A stretch of DNA of 64,000 nucleotides from Ectothiorhodospiraceae bacterium BW-2 (GTDB lineage: Bacteria; Pseudomonadota; Gammaproteobacteria; Thiohalomonadales; Thiohalomonadaceae): positions 2,541,001 to 2,605,000 of the forward strand of contig CP032507.1 in assembly GCA_008375315.1 (NCBI GenBank), given 5' to 3'. The first letter of the stretch is position 1. Each line of letters opens with the position of its first letter. Under the pieces are notes generated by a model. That model worked only from the letters and a program-made list of their open reading frames with translations, did no database searches and was not told the DNA's origin. This document shows positions 18,301 through 25,555 of the stretch, one piece after another. Both the position numbers and the translations under genes were made by a program.

Positions 18301-18781
18301 CTCCGGTAGCTCCATCGGCACCCCCGCCTGTTTGCAGTCGATTCGTAGCGCCTTTAAGGGCTATGGTGCCAACCCCGAGCGAGTCACCTTTGAGATCACC
18401 GAAACGGCGGCGATTGCCAACCTCGATGCTGCTATCCACTTTATACAGCAGTTAAAACAGATTGGGTGTCGCTTTGCTCTCGATGACTTTGGCAGCGGCC
18501 TCTCCTCGTTCGGCTATCTGCGTAATCTGGCGGTGGACTACTTGAAAATTGATGGCAGTTTTATTCGGGAGATAGAGAGCTCCCAGACGGATCGAGCGCT
18601 AGTGGAGTCGATTAACCATATTGGCCATGTGATGGGGCTACAGACCATTGCCGAATTTGTCGAAAATAGCCAAATCGAATCGCTGTTACGGGAGATGGGG
18701 GTCGATTACGCTCAGGGCTATCACATCGGCCACCCTAAACCGCTAGAGGAGCTAGGTACGGTGCGGCGGATGGGGCGGTAG
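15356..18781 (+). CDS. ammonium transporter-PAS-PAS-GGDEF-EAL fusion sensor
   Basis: A 1141-residue membrane protein. Residues ~1-400 are an Amt/Rh domain with about eleven hydrophobic helices and both pore histidines in typical context (STLVHSLGGW and VPVHLAAGIWG). Two PAS domains follow (starting near 450 and 584), then a diguanylate cyclase with intact GGDEF at 789-793 and an intact inhibitory RxxD at 780-783. The C-terminal phosphodiesterase reads EIL (921-923) where EAL is usual, but its other conserved blocks are present (INLSGSS, FEITET, DDFGSG, LKIDG, AEFVEN, AQGYHIG). Both activities therefore look possible. It probably senses extracellular ammonium or ammonium flux and alters c-di-GMP. 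No GlnK gene is adjacent. Its last 30 bases overlap the convergent regulator gene. Confidence 0.93.
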   Translation: MDKLLLDTLWLLLCSVLVLLMQAGFLALESGATRTKNAINVALKNAADLLLALFLFWLVGFGIMFGQSVSGWFGSDHLLLSMESNPPWLPVFFLFQAMFCATAATIVSGAVAERVRFNGYLLMTAVVVVVIYPVAGHWIWGGAYLPQPTWLAEQGFVDFAGSTLVHSLGGWVALAALLLIGPRQGRFSAEGGQTIPASNLPLSMLGVIFFLIGWIGFNGGSLLELNSEVALVVVHTLLAAVSGGVTAWLVSRWIPQGRDEVLLPLNGILAGLVSVTASAHAIGTLQALLIGAVGAVVMVLTHVELLRRRIDDAIGAVPVHLAAGIWGTIAVALFGDSDKLATGLSASEQLWVQLQGIVIVGVWAFGLSYLIFGLINRYLPLRVSREAEAVGLNISEHGARTPLLELLQAMDRAEAQQDLTQRLPEEPFTEVGQIAARHNLLMEALEQAIATTRAIVRDIRDGIVTFNSHGELTSFNPGAERLFGYTNERVMGESITTLFDTAQRHLPFRSDGEGAGRALFEFGEQNQICEFIGKRADNTKFAMEFIVSQSRKDGESLFTGLIRDVTERRKIEDKLFQEKEQAQITLESIIDGVITTDQEGRVAFVNSAAERMTGWPNRQAKGIAFEQIYDCRDEVTEQSCSQIVQQVIRSESALSDSSPRLLRHRDGTLYAVHHAASPLLNRKKRLTGVVVVFHDITRARQMQAQLSYQASHDSLTGLKNRAAFESAVANLLTHLQLDEGEHIIGYLDLDQFKLVNDTCGHIAGDQLLTQVAKLLQSCLREHDLLARLGGDEFGVLLHNASVEAGVRVAERMREAIASYRFPWQERQFSIGVSIGLVTVDLHCESLGQLLSRADTACYAAKDLGRNRVHVYDINDGEVAQRQGQMHWAQEIRQALDSDRFRLYCQRIEPLHSSERYHAHYEILVRMVDHSGQIIPPGAFIPAAERYNLMVEIDQWVVRNTLAWQGDMERSHPEAAIYCAINLSGSSIGTPACLQSIRSAFKGYGANPERVTFEITETAAIANLDAAIHFIQQLKQIGCRFALDDFGSGLSSFGYLRNLAVDYLKIDGSFIREIESSQTDRALVESINHIGHVMGLQTIAEFVENSQIESLLREMGVDYAQGYHIGHPKPLEELGTVRRMGR

Positions 18782-19474
18782 TGACGATTCGACTAACGAC
18801 AGGCGATACCCGAATCCGCGCACGGTGCCGATGTTAAACGGATGGTGGGGTAGTTCGTTAAGTTTGTTTCTGATGCGGGCGATGGTGGTATCGACGGTAC
18901 GGCTGTCGGTGGAGGTTGGGCGCAGCCAGACCTCATCGAGTAGGGTCTGTCGTGAGACTAGCTCATTGCTGTGGCGAGTTAGGAAGATCAGTAGCCGATA
19001 CTCAATAGGGGTGAGACGAACCGATTGGTGCTGATAGTTAAAGGTGTGTTCGGCCTCATTAAAGTAGTAACCTGCGGGTAGGATCAGCTCCTGCTCCTGC
19101 TCCTTCGTAACGCTGGTGCGCATCTGGGCATAGAGCCTCGCCGTCAGCTCAGCAACTCGAATCGGCTTGGTGATATAGTCGTTCGCCCCCTGCTCTAGCG
19201 CGTGGACAATCTGTGCTTCGGTATCGTGAATACTTTGAATCACAATCGGCGTCTGCCAGCCGAGCCGCTGGCGAATCTGTTGAATCACCTCTAGTGCAGT
19301 GCCATCGGGCAGTGACCAGTCGAGTAGAAACAGATCGAAACTCTGCCGCTGCAATGCGTTTATCATCTCCTGAATTGTCGTGAAGGGGTGTACTTCATAG
19401 TGTGCCTGTTGCAAAATGCGTTGCAGCATGGTGCGCTGGAGTGGGTCATCTTCAAGAAGTCCAAGTGTCGGCAT
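18752..19474 (-). CDS. OmpR/PhoB-family response regulator
   Basis: An N-terminal receiver domain with acidic pocket (LLEDD), phospho-acceptor Asp52 (FLLDWSLPDG), a serine at the switch position (VIQSIHD) and the conserved lysine (ITKPIRV). The C-terminal winged helix is of the Trans_reg_C type (VRLTPIEYRLLIFL...SRQTLLDEVW...RTVDTTIARIRNKL...GTVRGFGYRL). ATG 19474 is chosen because AAGGAT sits at good spacing. It is divergent from the kinase-like gene at 19622 and converges on the Amt fusion, overlapping it by 30 bases. The cognate kinase is not evident; candidates are the nearby kinases. Confidence 0.92.
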   Translation of the reverse strand: MPTLGLLEDDPLQRTMLQRILQQAHYEVHPFTTIQEMINALQRQSFDLFLLDWSLPDGTALEVIQQIRQRLGWQTPIVIQSIHDTEAQIVHALEQGANDYITKPIRVAELTARLYAQMRTSVTKEQEQELILPAGYYFNEAEHTFNYQHQSVRLTPIEYRLLIFLTRHSNELVSRQTLLDEVWLRPTSTDSRTVDTTIARIRNKLNELPHHPFNIGTVRGFGYRLSLVESSLPPHPPHRT

Positions 19475-19621
19475 TGACAATCCTTTTTTATCAAATATTT
19501 TGAATTAAATTGAAAAAAAAACGCAAGATAGTGATCCTCGTCTGTGCGGCAAGTTTGGCATTGCGGTCTGTTTTGAGAGGGCTAAGTTAATGGCTGAATT
19601 GTACCATAAGTCGGGCTAGCG

Positions 19622-20851
19622 ATGAGCTGCTTCTCTATTTTATCGGCTCTTAGGGGGGGGGCTCTTGTGTGGTATAGTGCACTGGTGGCGCTAGTCGGTG
19701 GGGGGCTAGTTATCGCGCTGTTGAGCTGTAGGCGGCGCTACCGCGATCTGCAGCTAGCGCTAGAGCAGCAGCAGCGACTAGTGCAGCGGTTAGAGGCGAG
19801 CTGTGCCCGTCGCGATACTATCAATCATGACGCCCTTCAACACTCACTTGCCCATCTTAGCCATGAGCTACGAACACCGTTAAATACCTTAAATGGTTAT
19901 CTACAGCTACTGCGGCAGGAGACGCAGGGGGAGAGGAGCCTTGCGTGGTGGCATCAGGCCGATAGCTCGATAGATCATCTATTGAAGCTGCTTAATCAGC
20001 TACTCGATCCGGCTAAAATCGAGGCGGGTAAGTGGGAGCTAGAGCCGCAACCGCTTGTCGAGGTGGGGGGGAGAGAGCGGAGTGAGTCGAAGGCGCTGCT
20101 ACAGATCAATATCTTAGTGGTAGATGATAACCCGCTAAACCGAGAGGTGGCAGAGCAGCTATTAAGGCGGTGTGGGGCGATTGTGACGAGTGTTGACGAT
20201 GGTCAGCGGGCGTTGGCGCTGCTACAACAGGGGGGAGCGGTCGATCTCATTTTGATGGATATTCAGATGCCAAATATGGATGGATATAGTACGACTAGCC
20301 ATATTCGGCAGCTACCCCACTGTCGCGATATACCGGTGATTGCGATGAGTGCCCATGCGCATGAGCTGGATCGTGAGCGCAGCCTTGCTTGCGGGATGGT
20401 GGAGCATATTAGTAAACCGTTCCATTTAGAGCAGCTAATCGCCGCTATCGACTACCATGTTGTCCGCCCGTCTGCGATAGCAGAGGGGAGCGAGGGGGAG
20501 GCGACTTTGCCGCTGTTAAATCGGGCGTTAGCGGTAGAGCAGCTAGGTGGCATGGAGGATATTTGGTGCGATTTGGCACAGCAGTATCTGGCCACTTGGC
20601 AGCTACCCCATCAGGAGCTGCAAAGGGCGCTACAGCAGCAGCAGCGGAGTCGTGCTCGCCAGTTGAGTCACCGTCTCGCTGGCAGTGCGGCGATGATTGG
20701 CCTCAAGCGGCTGGAGCACTCTTTGCGCCAAATTGAGAGCCAGATGGAGGAGGAGGATCACACCCCTCCATGGCGGCCGTTACTAGAGGAGCTACAGCAG
20801 TCGTTAGCCCTATCGATTAACGCGCTACAGCAGCTACTAGAGCGATCGTAG
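19622..20851 (+). CDS. HisKA-receiver-Hpt protein lacking a kinase ATPase domain
   Basis: The architecture is an N-terminal transmembrane helix (residues ~14-36), a short coiled coil, a HisKA dimerisation domain with phospho-acceptor His81 (LSHELRTPLN), a receiver with Asp213 (LILMDIQMPNMDG) and Lys265, and an Hpt domain with His350 (SHRLAGSAAMIG). The HATPase_c domain that normally follows HisKA is missing: only about 20 residues separate the end of HisKA (KIEAGKWELEPQ) from the receiver (INILVVDDN). No N-box or glycine boxes are present anywhere. It cannot autophosphorylate by itself, so it may be a phosphorelay intermediate or a decayed kinase. The reading frame is intact, which argues against simple decay. 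Confidence 0.88.
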   Translation: MSCFSILSALRGGALVWYSALVALVGGGLVIALLSCRRRYRDLQLALEQQQRLVQRLEASCARRDTINHDALQHSLAHLSHELRTPLNTLNGYLQLLRQETQGERSLAWWHQADSSIDHLLKLLNQLLDPAKIEAGKWELEPQPLVEVGGRERSESKALLQINILVVDDNPLNREVAEQLLRRCGAIVTSVDDGQRALALLQQGGAVDLILMDIQMPNMDGYSTTSHIRQLPHCRDIPVIAMSAHAHELDRERSLACGMVEHISKPFHLEQLIAAIDYHVVRPSAIAEGSEGEATLPLLNRALAVEQLGGMEDIWCDLAQQYLATWQLPHQELQRALQQQQRSRARQLSHRLAGSAAMIGLKRLEHSLRQIESQMEEEDHTPPWRPLLEELQQSLALSINALQQLLERS

Positions 20852-20861
20852 GGCTCAGCAG

Positions 20862-21413
20862 TTACTGGTGCTGTAGAGTAAAGATAATATAGCTGCCACT
20901 CTCATCGGAGAGATCGTCGTAATCGATGCTAATCTGCTCATTAAAGTGGGTGATGCAGCCTCGAATCAGGCCGTAGGCGAAGAGCCCCATCTGGCGGGGG
21001 GAGCGATAGACTAGCTCTAGCCGGTTTGGCTCTGGTTCAGAGTGTTCGAAGGTAGGCAGCTCGGCATCGGGGTAGAGTTTTCTCACCTCGACATGGATAT
21101 AGCTTTCAATCCCTTTTAGAAAGTCGAAGGCGTTGGTGACTCCCTCAAAGAAGGTCGGGTAGAGCTGATAGAAGCGTTCAAACAGATAGTCGCCAAAGGT
21201 GATAAGTAGCTCGCTAAGCGGTAGCTCGACCCGTGTGCTTAGCGCGGCCACTAGGCGCACCATCTCCTCATAGGGGTAGGTGCCGACTGCGGTGTAGCTA
21301 CCGCCGTGGGGTAGTTCGGCGGCCTCAATGATATCGTCCAGAATATCTTCGGAGAAGGTGGTAGCGACCATCTCCATAAACTCGGTAAAGACCATACCCT
21401 TCATTAGTGTCAT
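20862..21413 (-). CDS. H-NOX heme nitric-oxide sensor
   Basis: A 183-residue stand-alone H-NOX (HNOB) protein. It has the family N-terminus (MKGMVFTEFMEMV), the proximal heme-ligand histidine in IHVEVRKLYPDAELP (His107 from the first ATG, His104 from the second), and the YxSxR heme-propionate motif as YRSPR. H-NOX proteins bind NO through ferrous heme and usually regulate a neighbouring histidine kinase; here one is encoded two genes upstream. The first ATG (21413) has GGGAG only two bases away, and ATG 21404 is closer to the usual family start. It is the last gene of the operon, convergent with the HisKA-receiver-Hpt gene. Confidence 0.95.
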   Translation of the reverse strand: MTLMKGMVFTEFMEMVATTFSEDILDDIIEAAELPHGGSYTAVGTYPYEEMVRLVAALSTRVELPLSELLITFGDYLFERFYQLYPTFFEGVTNAFDFLKGIESYIHVEVRKLYPDAELPTFEHSEPEPNRLELVYRSPRQMGLFAYGLIRGCITHFNEQISIDYDDLSDESGSYIIFTLQHQ

Positions 21414-21419
21414 GACTCC

Positions 21420-21827
21420 CTAAAAGTTATATTTTTTAAAACAGTGCTCAATCGAATCTTTGACTTTAATCAGTTTAAACGGTTTGAGGATAAAGCTACA
21501 GGCACCGTAGCTCATCGCCGCTTTAACATTTTCGACGGTGGCATCACCGCTAATAATAATCACCCCCATCTTAGGGTGGCTCTCTTTTAACTCTGACATA
21601 AACTGCAGCCCGTTGCCATCGGGGAGATTAATATCGAGAAAGGTGATATGAGCCTGTTGGAAGAGTAGATGGCGTCGCGCCTCGGCAAAGGATTCGGCCT
21701 GGTGAATCTTGACTAGCCACTGGGGGTAGTTTTCGCGAAAGATATTTAATAGCACTAGCTGTAGCGTCTCTCGGGTCGAGCTAGCATCATCGATAATAAA
21801 AATGTGCAGCGGTTTGAGTTTAGTCAT
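21420..21827 (-). CDS. stand-alone receiver domain protein
   Basis: A single CheY-like receiver with no output domain. The acidic pair is in FIIDDASSTRE, the phospho-acceptor Asp in TFLDINLPDG, the switch residue Ser in IIISGDA, and the Lys in ILKPFK. ATG 21827 overlaps the end of the upstream kinase gene (ATGACTAA), so translation is coupled. H-NOX follows after 6 bases. It could act as a phosphate sink, an adaptor or a diffusible regulator for the H-NOX-linked kinase. Confidence 0.9.
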   Translation of the reverse strand: MTKLKPLHIFIIDDASSTRETLQLVLLNIFRENYPQWLVKIHQAESFAEARRHLLFQQAHITFLDINLPDGNGLQFMSELKESHPKMGVIIISGDATVENVKAAMSYGACSFILKPFKLIKVKDSIEHCFKKYNF

Positions 21828-23493
21828 GAGAGTGTTCGGCAAGCAATTGGTCAATGTGATCGCTAAATTGATCGAGTTGCAAGACCAACTCCTCTAGTCG
21901 CTGCGACTTAAGGCGGCTTTGCAGCTCCCCCGCCTCATCCGTTAGCCGATGAAAGCCGACATTGCCGGCCGACCCTTTGATACGGTGGGCGATTTTGGTG
22001 CAGCCGGTGGTATCGTTGCGCTCTCTGGCCTGCTGGAGTTGCTGTTTTAATGAGCGTAACTCATTAATAAACTGCCCCCTAAGCTCTACCATCCACGCCT
22101 CAATAGGGAGCGCCTCGCTAGCTGGGGCGGTGGCGGCTGCCGCTGGAATCGTCTGCGCTAAAGTGGCAAAAAACTTCTCCTGCTCTATCGGTTTAGCAAG
22201 ACAGCTATAGAACCCCTGCTGTTGGTAGTTAGTCATATCTTCTGGCATGACATTGGCAGTTAGAGCGATCACAGGGGTCGAAAAACCGAGCTGCTGTAGC
22301 AGTTCAAAGGCCTGTTTACCGTCCATTTTGGGCATTTGAATATCCATCAGTACCAGATTGAAGTTATCGCTTAGCGCCGCCTCTACCGCCTCTTCGCCAT
22401 TGGTGGCGGTGACTATCTCTAGCTGGCACGCCTTAAGGAGGGTGGTGACAATCTGTAGGTTAACGGGGCTGTCATCGGCAACGAGTACCTTGCCCTGCAG
22501 CTTGGGGATGATAGGTATCACTTTAGATTTCGGTTCGCGCTTGTCGATAGAGTTCATATCGCCACTATCAATGGTGATGGTAAAGACTGAGCCCTCTCCC
22601 TTTGTACTGTTGACGGTAATATCTCCCCCCAACAGATTGGCCAGTCGCTTGGAGAGGTGGAGCCCCATGCCGTTGCCGCCATATTGGCGATTACTCTCCT
22701 CATCGAGCTGAGTAAAGGGGCGAAACAGGCGGGGAGTATCAGCTGGGCTGATGCCGATGCCACTATCTTCAACCTTAACCTCTAGCAGGCGACTTGCCGG
22801 ATGGTGGTTAACCGCGAGGCTGACCTTGCCCTGTTGGGTAAATTTGACCGCATTTTGGGTAATATGAAACAGAATCTGTTTGAACATCACCGGATCGGTC
22901 ACAATTCGCTCGGGCACGCTAGGGTGAATGGTCAGATCGAAGTTAAGCCCCTTATTGGCCGCCTCGGCGCCAAAGTTGCTGCGAATGAGCTCGAACAGTC
23001 GCTTAATCGGTACGGTTGCGAGCTCCTTCGTTAGGGTGCCGGACTCAATATCGCTAATATTAATAATGCCGTTTAGGACGCCTAATAGGTGGTAGCTGCT
23101 ATCGATAATCGATTCGATGGCGCTATCGACCTCATCGATCGCAATAATACCGTTTTTAATATTTTCGGCAAAACCGATAACGGCGGTGAGTGGGGTGCGT
23201 AACTCATGGCTAACATTGGCGAGAAAGTTAGTTTTGGCGCGGTTAGCCTCTAAGGCTTTGTCACGGGCTATCTCTAGCTCTCGGGTGCGCTGCTTGACCT
23301 CCTGTTCTAGGGAGTCGTGCAGACGAGTTAACTCCTGGTTGCGGTTGTATAGCTCTAGGCTTTTGCCCTCTAACAGATGCTCGGCCTGTTTGCGGGCGTT
23401 GCGCTCCCGCTCTAGGCGCCGCTCAAGGCGCTGGAGCTGCTGCTGTAGCGCGGCTAACTCGCCCTCGGGTGCTGCTGTGGGGCTGCTCATCAT
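21820..23493 (-). CDS. hybrid histidine kinase (HisKA-HATPase-receiver-Hpt), H-NOX-associated
   Basis: A soluble hybrid kinase with no transmembrane segment. It has an N-terminal coiled coil (residues ~10-80), HisKA with His96 (NVSHELRTPLT), HATPase_c with N-box ITQNAVKF and glycine boxes DSGIGIS and GGNGMGLHLS, a receiver (LVLMDIQMPKMDG), and a C-terminal Hpt (AHRIKGSAGNVG). All catalytic residues are present. Its place in one operon with H-NOX suggests it is the NO-regulated kinase, analogous to HnoK/HqsK-type partners. ATG 23493 is chosen because upstream in-frame codons overlap the DAHP synthase end. The gap to that gene is 13 bases. Confidence 0.93.
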   Translation of the reverse strand: MMSSPTAAPEGELAALQQQLQRLERRLERERNARKQAEHLLEGKSLELYNRNQELTRLHDSLEQEVKQRTRELEIARDKALEANRAKTNFLANVSHELRTPLTAVIGFAENIKNGIIAIDEVDSAIESIIDSSYHLLGVLNGIINISDIESGTLTKELATVPIKRLFELIRSNFGAEAANKGLNFDLTIHPSVPERIVTDPVMFKQILFHITQNAVKFTQQGKVSLAVNHHPASRLLEVKVEDSGIGISPADTPRLFRPFTQLDEESNRQYGGNGMGLHLSKRLANLLGGDITVNSTKGEGSVFTITIDSGDMNSIDKREPKSKVIPIIPKLQGKVLVADDSPVNLQIVTTLLKACQLEIVTATNGEEAVEAALSDNFNLVLMDIQMPKMDGKQAFELLQQLGFSTPVIALTANVMPEDMTNYQQQGFYSCLAKPIEQEKFFATLAQTIPAAAATAPASEALPIEAWMVELRGQFINELRSLKQQLQQARERNDTTGCTKIAHRIKGSAGNVGFHRLTDEAGELQSRLKSQRLEELVLQLDQFSDHIDQLLAEHSHD

Positions 23494-23506
23494 AGGCGCT
23501 CTCTCA

Positions 23507-24625
23507 CTAATCGGTTTGGCTAGCCGCGAGCGCAATGCGCTCTAGGTAGGCTTTGCGGCTAATATCAACATCCCGAATAAAGTAGGGCAGCTCATTCAGT
23601 CGCAGTGCCTGCGGGCCATCGACTAGGGCGTTGGCTGGGTGGGGATGAAAATCGACCAAAACCATGTTAGCTCCAGCGATCACCCCTTGGGCGGTGACAT
23701 GCATTACATCGAGTAGTCGATCTGAGCCGACCTCGCGGCTGCCGACCGAGTGGGAGGGATCGATACAGACCGGCATACGGGTGAGCCGTTTAACGACCGG
23801 AACATGGGCAAAATCGACGAAGTTACGGTGGGGATCGCCCATGTTGGTCTTCATGCCTCGTAGGCCGAAGATGACTCGGTCATTGCCTTCGCTAGCCAGA
23901 TATTCGGCGGCATTGAGTGACTCATCGAGAGTAATGCCAAACCCCCGTTTAAGCAGCACTGGAAACGCCTGCTGCCGGCCAACCACCTTAAGGAGCTCAA
24001 AATTTTGGGTATTGCGGGTGCCTATCTGTAGCATCACTCCGGTCGGATGGCCGGTCTGCTCTAGGGCGCTATTGATTTCGTGAATATGTGACTCGTGGGT
24101 GACCTCCATCGCGATCACCTTAATGCCATAGTTACCCGCGATATCGAATACATAGGGGAGGCAGCTCGCTCCGTGTCCCTGAAACGCGTAAGGGCTAGTC
24201 CGCGGTTTATAGGCTCCCATGCGGGTGCAGACCTGCCCCTGCTGCTGTAGCGCCCTCATCATCAGTTCGACATCTTCGGGGGTATTGACAGCACAGAGGC
24301 CGGCAAAGATATTGAGGCTCTCTTGGCTGAATGTCACGCCGTTATACTCAAAGCCGGTGCGGCGCTGATCATCGTGTTGATGACGCCCTAAAATACGGTA
24401 GGGCCTAGAGACTCGAACCACCCGATCAACTCCGGGAAGGGTCTTAATCTCACTATCATTAATGGTGGCGGTCTCGCCGAGTAGGTAGAGTTCGGTTAGG
24501 GTCTGCCGCTCACCATGAACCTGGTGAGTGCGGACGGTAATGTTAGGCAGTGTCAGCAGGAAGCTCATGATGCTGTCGAACTCGCGGCTAGTACGGGTAA
24601 TTTCGGGTTTTAAGATAACAATCAT
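23507..24625 (-). CDS. aroF: 3-deoxy-7-phosphoheptulonate (DAHP) synthase
   Basis: DAHP synthase joins phosphoenolpyruvate and erythrose-4-phosphate in the first step of the shikimate pathway. This is the type I-beta form: an N-terminal ferredoxin-like extension (MIVILKPEIT...) precedes the barrel. Diagnostic blocks are GAYKPRTSPYAFQGHG, IGTRNTQNFELLKVVG, VLLKRGFGITLDESL and CIDPSHSVGSRE. At 372 residues it is full length. It is the first gene of a tight run with a hybrid kinase, a receiver and H-NOX; why an aromatic-biosynthesis gene leads a NO-signalling operon is unclear. The symbol follows common usage for this class. Confidence 0.9.
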   Translation of the reverse strand: MIVILKPEITRTSREFDSIMSFLLTLPNITVRTHQVHGERQTLTELYLLGETATINDSEIKTLPGVDRVVRVSRPYRILGRHQHDDQRRTGFEYNGVTFSQESLNIFAGLCAVNTPEDVELMMRALQQQGQVCTRMGAYKPRTSPYAFQGHGASCLPYVFDIAGNYGIKVIAMEVTHESHIHEINSALEQTGHPTGVMLQIGTRNTQNFELLKVVGRQQAFPVLLKRGFGITLDESLNAAEYLASEGNDRVIFGLRGMKTNMGDPHRNFVDFAHVPVVKRLTRMPVCIDPSHSVGSREVGSDRLLDVMHVTAQGVIAGANMVLVDFHPHPANALVDGPQALRLNELPYFIRDVDISRKAYLERIALAASQTD

Positions 24626-24713
24626 TGTCGTGACTCGGTTAATTAGCTGTTAATTGCTCTCATTCATAAAAGGCAAGGGTAGCATAGACCCCCGTTTCAC
24701 CAAAGAGGGGTCG

Positions 24714-25463
24714 CTACTCCTCAAAACCGAACAGGGCATCGTCGATCTCGGGGGGAGGGGGGTTGCCATCATAGATTTGGTAGCTGCGGCGCTGTAGGTA
24801 GGCCTCACGCATAAAGGTATAACCATCACCGCCGGTGCGCTGCATGGAGTCGGTTAGTGGGAGGAGATCGGCGCGGGTATCGACAATATTGAGCGCAAGT
24901 AGCGAGTAGCGACTCCCCTCTAGTAACTCCTCTTCGAGCCTAGGCTCCACCGCCCACTCAATGACGGTCGCACTGCCATCTCTTAAGGTTGAGGGGCCGA
25001 GAAACGGCAGCACCAGATAGGGGCCGCTGCCGACTCCCCAGACGGCGAGGGTCTGACCAAAATCCTCATCGTGGGCGATAAGCCCCATCGGAGTGGCGAC
25101 ATCGACTAGCCCTAATAGACCGATCGTGGAGTTAGCGACAAAACGGCCACCCGACATTAGCGCCTGTGTCGGTTTAAGCTGCAACAGATTGTTGGCCATG
25201 ACGCTTATTTCATCTAGGTTATTGAAAAAATTGGTAATGCCGGTATCGACAAAGCCCGGGGTGACCGCCTTATAGCCTCGGGCAACCGGTTGCATGAGGT
25301 GGCTGTCCACGACGCTATTGAACGCAAACAGAGTGCGGTTCATCGACTCCCACGGATCGGGGGTCGGTGGTGGCGGCTTTAGAGAGTGGGTTGTGGCACA
25401 GCCTGCGAGGAGTGTGGTGGTTAACAGTAACAGCAATAGGGGTAGGGGTAGGGGGGAACGCAC
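24714..25463 (-). CDS. mlaA: MlaA/VacJ-family outer-membrane lipoprotein
   Basis: MlaA removes mislocalised phospholipids from the outer leaflet of the outer membrane in the Mla pathway. A lipoprotein signal with lipobox LAGC is present at the N-terminus. The family core follows (DPWESMNRTLFAFNSVVD, FFNNLDEISVMANNLLQ, DEDFGQTLAVWGVGSGPYLVLPFLGPS). The start is GTG 25463 with GGAGTGAG upstream. The rest of the Mla system is not in the window. Confidence 0.95.
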   Translation of the reverse strand: MRSPLPLPLLLLLLTTTLLAGCATTHSLKPPPPTPDPWESMNRTLFAFNSVVDSHLMQPVARGYKAVTPGFVDTGITNFFNNLDEISVMANNLLQLKPTQALMSGGRFVANSTIGLLGLVDVATPMGLIAHDEDFGQTLAVWGVGSGPYLVLPFLGPSTLRDGSATVIEWAVEPRLEEELLEGSRYSLLALNIVDTRADLLPLTDSMQRTGGDGYTFMREAYLQRRSYQIYDGNPPPPEIDDALFGFEE

Positions 25464-25555
25464 AGACTCACTCCATCCAGTTATAGTGGGCTAAACAAGG
25501 GGGGATATAGTACGCAATTTGGCCGCCGCTTGCACACAACTTTATTGCTAGGTGG

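Noticed and set aside
21820-23493. Hybrid kinase as a possible pseudogene like the ATPase-less protein nearby
   Set aside because: All kinase boxes and phospho-transfer residues are present and the frame is intact.
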